Below, piece after piece: positions 6,301 to 12,899 of a stretch of DNA of 13,363 bases (position 1 is the stretch's first letter; every line of letters starts with the position of its first letter). The DNA is taken from positions 1-13,363 of the forward strand of contig CAYGKP010000054.1 in assembly GCA_964350605.1 (NCBI GenBank), written 5' to 3'. Source of the DNA: CAYGKP01 sp964350605 (GTDB lineage Bacteria > Bacteroidota > Bacteroidia > Cytophagales > JAAEPT01). The translations under genes and the position numbers were made by a program. The notes under the pieces were generated by a model. That model searched no databases and was not told where the DNA came from. It saw nothing but the letters and a program-made list of their open reading frames with translations.

Positions 6301-7918
6301 GGTTCTCGATGATGGTGATGGTGGTGTCTTTGGTGCAACCGTTCGGGATGTCGGTGATGTTAATCAGGTAGGACCCGATGGGCAGGCTGGAGAACGTCAA
6401 CGAGCTAGGTGAGCTGACCAATTGCGGTGCCCCACCGTCAAAGACAACCGAGTAGTCGCCCGTGCCACCTGTTGGGTTGATGATGATCTCGCCCGTGTTT
6501 TCGCCGTTACACGACACATTGGTGATCTCAGGGTTCAGGAAGATGGGCTCAGGTTCGTCCACCACAAAAGAGGTGTCCTTGGTGCAACCCAACACGTCGC
6601 GGACTTGAAGTGTGTATACGCCTGCGCTTAAGCCTGTGAAAGAGGGTGTCGCGCCGATGTAGCCCGAACCGTTGAAGTTGTACTGGTAGTCGTTTGGTGC
6701 GGCAGCAGGAAACGGTGTGCCGCCAGAAACAGTGACGTTAATTGAGCCATCAGTAAACCCGAAACAAGTTACATCGACAACTATCCCACTAAGGGTGAGG
6801 GTATCTGGCTCGGTCATCGTGATGGTCGTATCAAAGGGGCACATGTTGCCGTCCTCAATGTGGAAGTCGTAGCTGCCTGCGGTCAACCCGCCGAACGAAT
6901 AGGGCGGTGTGCTGATGGTGGTTCCCCCGGGTGTGATGTCGGCTGTGTAGGTGCCGTCGCCGCCCGTTGGGTTCAAAACAATGACCCCGTCAGCATCGCC
7001 AAAACAAGTCGGCTCGGTAATGATGGGATTGGCCGCCAGAGGTTCGGGCTCGCCGATGACCACTGGAACGTTTGCTGGACATGAATTCGTGTCCTCAGCA
7101 AAAAGCGTGTAGGTGCCTGGCGCTAGGCCTGTGATGGAACCGTTTCCGGGGTTGATGGTAAAGGGACCGCCCGCATTATCGAAACTGAAGGTGTAGCCAG
7201 GTGTGCCGCCGGTAATCGTGTAGCTGATCTCACCGTTCGTCGAATCAACACAAGTCACATCTGTTGGTGTGCCAGTAATCATTAGCACGGGAGGTTCGAC
7301 AATGGTCACAGTCGTGTCGTACGGACAGCTGTTGTCGTCGTCGACCTCGACCGTGTAGGTGCCAGGTGCCAAGCCGCTAAAGAGTGTGCTTGGGTTGGCG
7401 TTCTGTACCAGACCACCCGGGTTTACCGTTACTGTATAGCCTGATCCCGAGGTAGTTCCGCCAGACGGGAACACCTCAATCGAGCCATCGTCCGCCCCAT
7501 TACAGGTTACATCGGTGATCACAGAGTTGGAACGAACCGAATCCGGATCGCGAATAAAGACCGGGCCGAAACCACCCACACTGTTGTTAGGGAATGCGCG
7601 GGAGTTCGAGGCACTAATGAAATACGAACCCGCCGGTACGTTGTTGAAGACGGTCGTGTTCCCAGAAATGATGTTTTGGGTGATGACCACAGGACCAATC
7701 AACTGAACCCGGTAGGGGTATTGGTCAGGGACATACAAGCCGCTGTTTGCTGGATTGAACGTGACCGATACACCAATTTGGCCCGTCGTATCGCCAGGGC
7801 AAAGGGGCTGTACGGTAAAGGTGGTGTCGACGAACAGGCTCTGACCCTGTACACTTGATGAGCCAGTCCATAGGGCGGCCGACGAGAGTGTGATCAAAAG
7901 GAGACGTTGCAGGCGCAT
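3362..7918 (-). CDS. Giant SprB-repeat surface protein with T9SS type B C-terminal sorting domain
   Basis: A 1518-residue secreted protein. Residues 1-25 form a signal peptide (MRLQRLLLITL..., likely cut near VQG-Q). Residues 26-134 look like a degenerate leading module. Residues 135-1193 hold 13 SprB-type repeats of 76-88 residues, starting at 135, 219, 301, 381, 466, 549, 630, 706, 786, 867, 947, 1024 and 1112. Each has an opening like TxxTCxGxxDGxI, a GG(T/S) turn, a GLxxGxYxxxxxD segment and a second cysteine followed by DTT. A fourteenth partial opening (TVTCPWSTDGEL) starts at 1194. Residues about 1194-1438 are unique and rich in aromatic residues and Asp. The last 80 residues (1439-1518), with IPNIFTPNGDGINDFW and FNRWGNLVYE, form the gliding-motility/CHU_C domain that directs type IX export. 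SprB in Flavobacterium johnsoniae is a motile adhesin; an adhesin role here is inferred. The gene lies 9 bp after a small SprB-like gene in the same direction. Confidence 0.95.
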   Translation of the reverse strand: MRLQRLLLITLSSAALWTGSSSVQGQSLFVDTTFTVQPLCPGDTTGQIGVSVTFNPANSGLYVPDQYPYRVQLIGPVVITQNIISGNTTVFNNVPAGSYFISASNSRAFPNNSVGGFGPVFIRDPDSVRSNSVITDVTCNGADDGSIEVFPSGGTTSGSGYTVTVNPGGLVQNANPSTLFSGLAPGTYTVEVDDDNSCPYDTTVTIVEPPVLMITGTPTDVTCVDSTNGEISYTITGGTPGYTFSFDNAGGPFTINPGNGSITGLAPGTYTLFAEDTNSCPANVPVVIGEPEPLAANPIITEPTCFGDADGVIVLNPTGGDGTYTADITPGGTTISTPPYSFGGLTAGSYDFHIEDGNMCPFDTTITMTEPDTLTLSGIVVDVTCFGFTDGSINVTVSGGTPFPAAAPNDYQYNFNGSGYIGATPSFTGLSAGVYTLQVRDVLGCTKDTSFVVDEPEPIFLNPEITNVSCNGENTGEIIINPTGGTGDYSVVFDGGAPQLVSSPSSLTFSSLPIGSYLINITDIPNGCTKDTTITIIENPPFDFGAVPTNPVCNGDLTGQISINPSGGAGTIDVYFDGAPIGSVPPGPIPTQTGLGAGTYEIVLEDDSLCRDTLLVTLTEPDSMTLNATVDTACFGVNNGGITLMVTGGTPGYNYAWTPASGGLPIITNQAPGSYDVTVTDFLGCTKDTTIVIPEYPEIFAGGFTDSLTCPGDMSGVIYLNPSGGSGTGFSFLIDLGAGPVAMTNPQGGLAGGNYDVTITDSRGCTKDTTYEVFEPQPFALNENITNVDCGGDATGEIGVAPTGGSGFIDVYFDGGFWGTFPPAIPDSTGLMAGTYQIVLEDDSLCRDTFDLTIIENPALTLTPTPTPPTCHDISDGSILVTISGGTLPYFAFIDGSGMQIAGTDTTFTGLNGDVTYQLVAQDINGCADTVDFFLDGPDTIRFNPIIDTACFASTDGGIDLNPTGGNGGFTYAWSPDGETTEDITGKAGNASYDVTITDALGCDEDTTIYIPEFPQIFPNESLLNSECYYVDTANVIVTPSGGSGGPYTVELLGSGIYAGPNPATPSPSHTFDPLEADGVFQLVTTDSYGCMDTTDVSTVSPGPAVPDLTICNVECDMDMTGSITVNGITGGTPNYLVSLDGGLQTAAPPYPVSYSGLGMGSYTIEIEDAVACTTDVSVAIEMEVEEAVIIPDTVTCPWSTDGELNFVTLTVNERDPANCPPTGRNFTYYYAVDDSTGISDPTISPVTWSVVNTAGVTTWVPQLAPGYHELYLVKWDDDNSRACSTWVDNSTYFDPLIEFGPYVEFPTFSAANPTNATTEWGYFQNIEEDFAPLDSFAAPYFVIFAPDTVTAQTSSTPANRDDANGIIWLYNLQYGVNWPGPGYTFSVDDTTQSNFVPFVLGNPLLNQVYDLSRGCYDFFVRDINQCLYGPFPVCVDGELFIPNIFTPNGDGINDFWEVTGLPDNSKLRVFNRWGNLVYENTNYQNNWSGSDISDGIYYYQLTMTDGREFKGWVEVVR
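4340..7516 (-). repeat. 13-unit SprB-type protein repeat array
   Basis: These are in-frame coding repeats, not a DNA satellite: 13 units averaging 81.5 codons (about 245 bp), with individual lengths of 84, 82, 80, 85, 83, 81, 76, 80, 81, 80, 77, 88 and 82 residues. Most units are strongly diverged. Every unit has one cysteine at its fifth position and one near its end; unit 13 has an extra one. That predicts one disulphide per unit in an oxidised extracellular protein. Lysine is rare and occurs mainly in the recurrent GCTKDT motif, so the array should be acidic. Confidence 0.92.
4586..6523 (-). repeat. Likely four-unit higher-order duplication within the SprB array (units 5-8 and 9-12)
   Basis: Units 5-8 (5564-6523, 960 bp) and units 9-12 (4586-5563, 978 bp) correspond in order by their joints. 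Units 5 and 9 both end in IIENP and open with TNV(S/D)C. Units 7 and 11 both open with DTACF, contain YAW, end in IPE(Y/F)P(E/Q)IF and share the shortest lengths (76 and 77). The exception is that the body of unit 9 matches unit 6 rather than unit 5. Both carry IDVYFDG and IVLEDDSLCRDT, and their DNA is close to identical over about 75 bp (around 5360-5430 and 6068-6140). This suggests block duplication followed by unequal recombination or gene conversion. Confidence 0.55.
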
Positions 7919-7927
7919 GATGCTTGC

Positions 7928-8461
7928 TTACTTCAGGGTAATGGTTTCGACGACTGTACAGCCTTTCGAGCTAAGTTCGACGCTGTAACTTCCAGCGGAG
8001 AGCCCCGTGAGGCTGGCACCACTTAAGGATGGATTCTTCCAGCGGATGCTGAATTCGTTGGCGGCAATGTCGATGCGTCCGTCCTCACAGGATGGGCACG
8101 AGGGTTGGCTGATTTGAAAAGTGTAAGGGGCCATTTCGCTGGCCACTGTTACTTGGGTGCCACCTACTTGGCCTTTTGCATCCCGAACGCTGATCACGTA
8201 ACTGGCCGCTGGCAACTTGCTGATCTTGATGCTCGTACCGCTTTGGCGAATCGAAGCCCCTTCGACTGCGGGCATGAGGTAGACCTCAACCGAGCCTGAC
8301 TGGCCACTCAGTTGCAATTCGGCAACCCCCTTGGAATCAGTGGGGCAATCCACACCCGTGGTGGAAACAACCTTTACGCCCAAGGACTGTGCCTGGGCTT
8401 GGAGGGTGCAAAAGCTGATCAGTACAGCGATCAGCCAGAATGGTTTAGTTCCTACATTCAT
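7928..8461 (-). CDS. Small secreted protein with two SprB-like modules
   Basis: I do not recognise a named family. The ATG at 8461 gives 177 residues beginning with a good signal peptide (MNVGTKPFWLIAVLISFCTLQAQAQS, likely cut near residues 24-25); an ATG at 8500 would put 13 extra residues before it and is less likely. The mature protein appears to be two short beta-rich modules resembling the SprB repeat of the next gene. The first runs from VDCPTDSKG (38-45) through LPAASYVISVRD (83-94) to TQVTV. The second runs from PSCPSCEDGRIDI (120-132) through LTGLSAGSYSVEL (151-163) to GCTVVETITLK at the C-terminus. It lacks a recognisable T9SS sorting domain and a lipobox. The stop is 9 bp before the start of the giant SprB-repeat gene, so they probably share a transcript. 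A partner or anchoring role for the giant protein is inference. Confidence 0.8.
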   Translation of the reverse strand: MNVGTKPFWLIAVLISFCTLQAQAQSLGVKVVSTTGVDCPTDSKGVAELQLSGQSGSVEVYLMPAVEGASIRQSGTSIKISKLPAASYVISVRDAKGQVGGTQVTVASEMAPYTFQISQPSCPSCEDGRIDIAANEFSIRWKNPSLSGASLTGLSAGSYSVELSSKGCTVVETITLK

Positions 8462-8515
8462 TTGCGCAAGATAGCCAATCGGTCCTTCATTGGGGTACAA
8501 TAGCGGGCCTTATCC

Positions 8516-8548
8516 CGTACTATGTACGAACGAAGCCTTTACTTCGTT
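8516..8548. promoter_or_regulatory. Two adjacent inverted repeats in the divergent acn / SprB-unit intergenic region
   Basis: The 235-bp gap between the small SprB-like gene and aconitase holds a perfect 13-bp dyad, CGTAC-TAT-GTACG (8516-8528). It is followed without a gap by a second dyad, AACGAAG (8529-8535) and CTTCGTT (8542-8548), with a 6-nt loop. They could be operator sites or RNA hairpins in a leader. I found no exact TTG/TAnnTTTG promoter on either strand in this gap, so their relation to a promoter is unknown. Confidence 0.4.
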
Positions 8549-8696
8549 TCCTTGGGTTGCATACTTTGTGATGGCAAAGGGTAATCCTCTTCAAGCAAAT
8601 CTCCTGCCACAGACTTCCCGATTACACTTTAAAGAGAAGCGAAAATTCGTTTCTTTGTCTGCTCTCGAACCCCGCAACACTACGCTAGCTACCTCT

Positions 8697-10967
8697 ATGG
8701 TCTTCGATCTGGACATGATCCGCGCCGCCTACGCCGCGCTCCCCGAGAAAGTCAAACGCACCCGCGAACTGCTTGGCCGTCCCCTTACCCTTACCGAGAA
8801 AATTCTCTACTCGCACCTTCACGCCGACCAAAAGCTGGAAGCCTTCGGCCGCGGCAAGGACTATGTGGACTTCGCCCCCGACCGCGTGGCGATGCAAGAT
8901 GCCACCGCTCAAATGGCCTTGCTTCAGTTCATGATGGCAGGCAAGAAAAGTGCCGCTGTTCCCAGTTCGGTACACTGTGACCACCTCATTCAAGCCAAAG
9001 TCGGTGCCGACACCGACCTGGCTTCGGCCATCGACACCAACAAAGAGGTGTACGATTTCCTCTCGACCGTATCGAGCAAATACAGCATCGGCTTCTGGAA
9101 GCCTGGCGCGGGGATCATTCACCAAGTGGTCTTGGAGAACTATGCCTTTCCTGGCGGCATGATGATCGGTACCGACTCACATACCCCGAACGCGGGTGGT
9201 CTAGGTATGGTGGCCATCGGTGTCGGCGGTGCTGATGCAGTAGACGTGATGGCCGGAATGCCTTGGGAACTCAAGTTTCCCAAACTGATCGGCGTGAAGC
9301 TGACTGGGAAACTCAGTGGCTGGACCGCTTCGAAAGACGTTATCCTGAAAGTAGCCGGCATCCTGACGGTAAAAGGCGGAACAGGTGCCATCCTCGAATA
9401 CTTCGGCGAAGGTGCTCAGAATCTTTCGTGTACTGGCAAAGGCACCATCTGTAACATGGGTGCCGAGATTGGCGCGACCACTTCGACCTTCGGGTACGAC
9501 GAATCGATGGCCGAGTACCTGCGCGGCACCAGCCGCCCGGAAGTGGCTGATTTGGCCAACGGCGTGGCCGAGCACTTGACAGGTGATGCTGAAGTGTACG
9601 CCAACCCCGAGAAGTATTTCGATCAAGTCATCGAGATCAACCTCACGGAGTTGGAGCCGCACATCAACGGTCCTTTCACACCGGATTTGGCAACACCTAT
9701 CAGCAAAATGGCCGAGATGGTCAAAAAGAACGACTGGCCTGAAAAGCTGGAGGTTGGCTTGATCGGTTCGTGCACCAACTCTTCATATGAGGACATCACC
9801 CGTGCTGCTTCGGTCGCGCGCCAAGCCAAGCAGAAGAACCTGAAGGCTAAGTCGGAGTACACGGTGACGCCGGGTTCAGAGATGGTCCGCTTCACGGTGG
9901 ATCGCGACGGCTACCTCGATGATTTCAAGGAGATCGGAGGCGTCGTGCTGGCCAATGCCTGTGGGCCTTGCATCGGGCAATGGGCACGTCACGGGGCGGA
10001 GAAGAAGGAGAAGAACTCCATCATCACTTCGTTCAACCGTAACTTTGCCAAGCGCAACGATGGCAACCCGAACACCCACGGTTTCGTGGCCTCGCCAGAG
10101 ATCGTAACGGCCCTGGCCATTGCGGGTAGCATGAGCTTCAACCCCCTTAAAGACAAACTCATCAATGAGGCGGGCGAGGAAGTAATGCTCGACGAGCCGC
10201 AAGGAGTAAACCTACCCCCCAAAGGTTTTGCAGTCGAGGACGGTGGCTATCAAGCTCCGGCCGATGATGGCTCAAATGTGGATGTCGTTGTCAAAGAAGA
10301 CTCCGAACGTCTCCAATTACTCGATCCGTTCAAACCGTGGGATGGCGGCGAGATCAAAGGCATCAAGTTACTGATCAAAGCGCTGGGCAAGTGTACCACC
10401 GACCACATTTCGATGGCCGGCCCGTGGTTGCGTTACCGAGGTCACTTGGACAACATTGCCAACAACACCTTAACTGGTGCGATCAACATTTACAACGAAC
10501 TGACCGACTCGGTCAAGAACCAACTGAGCGGCGACTATGGCGCAGTGCCTGACACCGCACGCGCCTACAAGGCGGAGGGAATTCCAACCATTGTTGTCGG
10601 CGACGAGAACTACGGGGAAGGCTCTTCACGTGAGCACGCCGCGATGCAGCCACGCCACCTGGGCGTTCGAATCGTACTGGTTCGCTCGTTCGCGCGGATT
10701 CACGAGACCAACCTGAAGAAGCAGGGGATGCTCGGCCTGACGTTCGCCGATCCGAAGGATTACGACAAGGTGCAGGAGCTGGACACCGTGGAAACGGTGG
10801 ACTTGGCCGATTTTGCCCCAGGCAAGCAGATCACCTTAAAGTTCACCCACGCGGATGGCTCTTCGGATCTGGTCAAGTGCAACCACACCTACAACGAACA
10901 GCAAATCGAGTGGTTCAAAGCCGGTTCGGCCCTCAACTTGATTCGTCAGAAGGAAGGCGCGGCCTAG
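8697..10967 (+). CDS. acn: Aconitate hydratase (mitochondrial-type aconitase)
   Basis: A 756-residue enzyme converting citrate to isocitrate through cis-aconitate with a [4Fe-4S] cluster; it acts in the TCA cycle in the cytoplasm. The cluster ligands are Cys359 (GSCTNSS), Cys422 and Cys425 (NACGPCIG), within one residue of the pig mitochondrial numbering (358, 421, 424). Other landmarks are DSHTPNAGGLGMVAIGVGGADA near residue 160, the ASKDVILKV segment, and the C-terminal swivel-domain active-site loop GEGSSREHAA with Ser643/Ser644. The frame stays open upstream to 8490, but the ATG at 8697 (MVFDLDMIRAAY) matches the usual N-terminus. Starts at 8571 or earlier would add a poorly conserved-looking basic extension. 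A terminator follows. The gene is divergent from the SprB unit. Confidence 0.97.
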   Translation: MVFDLDMIRAAYAALPEKVKRTRELLGRPLTLTEKILYSHLHADQKLEAFGRGKDYVDFAPDRVAMQDATAQMALLQFMMAGKKSAAVPSSVHCDHLIQAKVGADTDLASAIDTNKEVYDFLSTVSSKYSIGFWKPGAGIIHQVVLENYAFPGGMMIGTDSHTPNAGGLGMVAIGVGGADAVDVMAGMPWELKFPKLIGVKLTGKLSGWTASKDVILKVAGILTVKGGTGAILEYFGEGAQNLSCTGKGTICNMGAEIGATTSTFGYDESMAEYLRGTSRPEVADLANGVAEHLTGDAEVYANPEKYFDQVIEINLTELEPHINGPFTPDLATPISKMAEMVKKNDWPEKLEVGLIGSCTNSSYEDITRAASVARQAKQKNLKAKSEYTVTPGSEMVRFTVDRDGYLDDFKEIGGVVLANACGPCIGQWARHGAEKKEKNSIITSFNRNFAKRNDGNPNTHGFVASPEIVTALAIAGSMSFNPLKDKLINEAGEEVMLDEPQGVNLPPKGFAVEDGGYQAPADDGSNVDVVVKEDSERLQLLDPFKPWDGGEIKGIKLLIKALGKCTTDHISMAGPWLRYRGHLDNIANNTLTGAINIYNELTDSVKNQLSGDYGAVPDTARAYKAEGIPTIVVGDENYGEGSSREHAAMQPRHLGVRIVLVRSFARIHETNLKKQGMLGLTFADPKDYDKVQELDTVETVDLADFAPGKQITLKFTHADGSSDLVKCNHTYNEQQIEWFKAGSALNLIRQKEGAA

Positions 10968-10990
10968 CCCGATCTTTTTAATAAACCTGG

Positions 10991-11023
10991 AAGCACCCTT
11001 TTTGAACTCAGAAAGGGTGCTTT
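10991..11023 (+). terminator. Terminator of aconitase
   Basis: An 11-bp perfect stem, AAGCACCCTTT (10991-11001) with AAAGGGTGCTT (11012-11022), encloses a 10-nt loop and ends in TTT. It lies 23 bp after the aconitase stop and 34 bp before the ferritin start, so ferritin must have its own promoter or depend on read-through. Confidence 0.8.
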
Positions 11024-11057
11024 CGATTGCCTACCTTAATTCGAAATACGAACGACT

Positions 11058-11564
11058 ATGCTGACCGGAGAAACCCAACGAATCCTCAATGAACAAATCG
11101 CCATGGAAGCCCACGCTTCTTACCTCTACTTGGGCGCGGCTTCTTGGTGCGAGGTGAAGGGCTACACCAACTCGGCGGCCTTCCTGTATAGCCACAGCGA
11201 GGAGGAGCGCGAGCACATGCTCAAGCTGTTCAAGTACATCAACGACGCGGGCGGTCATGCCTCGACCCCGCAGATCGACAAGGTGCCCGACGAGTACAAG
11301 GACATGAAGTCACTCTACGTCTCGATGTTCGAGAACGAAATGAAGGTGACCCGCTCGATCAACGAACTGGTGGAACACTGCCTGAAGATCAAGGACTACT
11401 CGACCTTCAACTTTCTGCAGTGGTACGTGGCCGAACAGCACGAGGAGGAAAAACTCTTCAAGTCGGTTCTCGACTTATTCGAGATCATCGGTACGGAAGG
11501 CCGTGGGCTTTACCACGTTGACAAGGAGATCGGCGCGCTGATGCGCAGCCAAGGCGGGCACTAG
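11058..11564 (+). CDS. ftnA: Bacterial non-haem ferritin
   Basis: A 168-residue four-helix-bundle ferritin that oxidises and stores iron in a 24-subunit cytoplasmic shell. The ferroxidase-centre residues fall at the same numbers as in Escherichia coli FtnA: Glu17, Glu50, His53, Glu94, Gln127 and Glu130, with Tyr24 also present. Haem-binding features of bacterioferritin are not apparent. It follows the aconitase terminator, and I see no convincing promoter match or Fur-type operator in the 34 bp before it. Its TAG stop overlaps the stop of the convergent DUF58 gene, and no hairpin separates the two. The symbol is given by similarity; some Bacteroidota name this gene ftn. Confidence 0.96.
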   Translation: MLTGETQRILNEQIAMEAHASYLYLGAASWCEVKGYTNSAAFLYSHSEEEREHMLKLFKYINDAGGHASTPQIDKVPDEYKDMKSLYVSMFENEMKVTRSINELVEHCLKIKDYSTFNFLQWYVAEQHEEEKLFKSVLDLFEIIGTEGRGLYHVDKEIGALMRSQGGH

Positions 11565-12475
11565 CCCACCCGCCGCCGCTTGAGTAGGTAGGGCAGGAGC
11601 ACGTCGCGCACCGGGGCGGAGGCATCCACCTCGATCACGTCGATGCCGTAGGCACCCAGGCGCAGGCGCACGTCTTCGTTGAACTTGGCAATCTGTTCCA
11701 GGTAGCCCTTGCGTACATCGCCGGGGGTCAGGCGCAGCTTCTCGCCCGTCTCGACATCGACAAACAGAGTGGGCCGCTCGGGGAAGTCGAAGTCGGCTTC
11801 CGTCTTGCGATCCAAGATGTGGAAGACCAGCACTTCGTGGCGGTTGTGACGCAGGTGTTGTAGTGCGCCAAAGAGCGCGTCGGGGTTTGCATTGGCCTCG
11901 AACAAATCACTGAACAGCACCACCAGCGAACGCTTACCGAGCTGCTCGGCGATCAGGTGAAGGGTCTGAGTGATGTGCGTTTCGCCCGCGGCTTTGGGGG
12001 GGTCGCGGCGCAAGGGTTCGAGTTGGGCCAGCAGTTGATGCAAATGCGTCCGGGTCGAGCGGATGGGCGATTGCCATTGAATCTCATCGGCGAAAAGGGT
12101 GAGGCCCACCGCGTCGCGCTGTTTTTGGAGCAAAGTCGCCAGGCTGGCAGCGGCCAGAATCGCGAAGTCGAGCTTGGTCGGTCCCTTCGGCGGATAGACC
12201 ATGGAAGGGGAGAGGTCAACTAGGAGTTGGCACCGAAGGTTTGTCTCCTCGGTGTACTGCTTGCTGTACAGGCGGTCTGTGCGGGCGTAGAGCCGCCAAT
12301 CCAAATGGCGTAAACTCTCGCCCGGTTGATAGGCACGGTGTTCAGCAAACTCGACCGAGAAGCCGTGGTACGGGCTGCGGTGCAAGCCCGTGAGAAATCC
12401 CTCAACCGCTTGACGGGCAAGGAATTCCAGCCCCTGTGCGCCCTCAAGGGCTTCGGTTGTCAGCAAGCTGGCCAT
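11561..12475 (-). CDS. DUF58 domain protein with von Willebrand A-like fold
   Basis: A 304-residue DUF58 protein. The signature YQPGESLRHLDWRLYART (49-66) is the conserved DUF58 entry motif. DLSPS (87-91) fits the DxSxS metal-ion-dependent adhesion site of von Willebrand A domains, and SD at 189-190 is a plausible further metal ligand. Members of this family usually work with MoxR-type AAA+ ATPases as chaperone-like or assembly systems, often next to BatA-like proteins. Here neither neighbour is a MoxR gene: the upstream gene is the divergent DUF3276 gene and the downstream one is convergent ferritin. It therefore appears to be a solitary gene, and its substrate cannot be guessed. No transmembrane segment is apparent, so it is probably cytoplasmic. 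Confidence 0.92.
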   Translation of the reverse strand: MASLLTTEALEGAQGLEFLARQAVEGFLTGLHRSPYHGFSVEFAEHRAYQPGESLRHLDWRLYARTDRLYSKQYTEETNLRCQLLVDLSPSMVYPPKGPTKLDFAILAAASLATLLQKQRDAVGLTLFADEIQWQSPIRSTRTHLHQLLAQLEPLRRDPPKAAGETHITQTLHLIAEQLGKRSLVVLFSDLFEANANPDALFGALQHLRHNRHEVLVFHILDRKTEADFDFPERPTLFVDVETGEKLRLTPGDVRKGYLEQIAKFNEDVRLRLGAYGIDVIEVDASAPVRDVLLPYLLKRRRVG

Positions 12476-12506
12476 TGAATCCTCAAACTACGCAATTCTG
12501 TAAGCC

Positions 12507-12538
12507 TTTGGGTGAGCTGCTGTTTGCTGATATTTTTA
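12507..12538 (+). promoter_or_regulatory. Promoter-like site for the DUF3276 / transporter unit
   Basis: TTTG (12507-12510), a 20-nt spacer, and TATTTTTA (12531-12538) fit the Bacteroidota pattern with one mismatch in the last base of TAnnTTTG. Transcription would start near 12543, giving a leader of about 29 nt before the ATG at 12572. There is no Shine-Dalgarno sequence. Confidence 0.45.
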
Positions 12539-12571
12539 TGTACCTTCTGTTGTCACTGAACGCAAAGGCTC

Positions 12572-12889
12572 ATGGCTGATTTTGAGAGCAACGACCGGGA
12601 CGGGGTATATAGTCAGCGCATTCGCGCAGGGAAACGTACCTATTTTTTCGACGTAAAAGTGACTCGTTCGGAGGACTACTACGTAACGATCACTGAGAGC
12701 AAGCGGGTGACGGGTCACGACGGCAACGCCGCGTACCAGAAACACAAGATTTTCCTCTACAAGGAGGACTTTTACAAGTTCCTCTCGGCGTTGCAGGAAA
12801 CCCTTGAGCACGTCCGCGAGGAATATTTTGATGGCGTAAGCCTAGAAGAACTCGAAATCGAGGCGGCTGACAACCAGGAAGATTGGTAG
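12572..12889 (+). CDS. PUR-family DNA/RNA-binding protein (DUF3276)
   Basis: A 105-residue protein with one PUR domain, recognisable by SQRIRAGKRTYFFDVK (14-29), YYVTITESKR (36-45) and YQKHKIFLYKEDFYKFL (55-71). This is the compact DUF3276 form widespread in Bacteroidota. PUR domains bind single-stranded, purine-rich nucleic acid and normally pair to form a fold, so a single-domain protein probably dimerises. The related Borrelia protein BpuR regulates gene expression by binding DNA and RNA; the targets here are unknown. The C-terminal 20 residues are acidic. The next gene starts 10 bp after its stop in the same direction, so they probably form an operon. Confidence 0.93.
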   Translation: MADFESNDRDGVYSQRIRAGKRTYFFDVKVTRSEDYYVTITESKRVTGHDGNAAYQKHKIFLYKEDFYKFLSALQETLEHVREEYFDGVSLEELEIEAADNQEDW

Positions 12890-12899
12890 CTTGAGGCCC

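Noticed and set aside
4340..7516. Regularly spaced repeats as a CRISPR-like or non-coding satellite array
   Set aside because: The period of about 245 bp is in frame, the conservation is at protein level, and a single 1518-codon frame spans it.
8561..8568. TACTTTG upstream of aconitase as a -7 box
   Set aside because: It is one base short of TAnnTTTG and lacks a spaced TTG; a nearby TTTCTTTG (8650-8657) also lacks a -33 element.
8490..8696. Longer aconitase with a 42- to 69-residue N-terminal extension
   Set aside because: The frame is open, but MVFDLDMIRAAY at 8697 matches the usual family N-terminus and places the cluster cysteines at the expected numbers. The extension crosses the palindromic control region.
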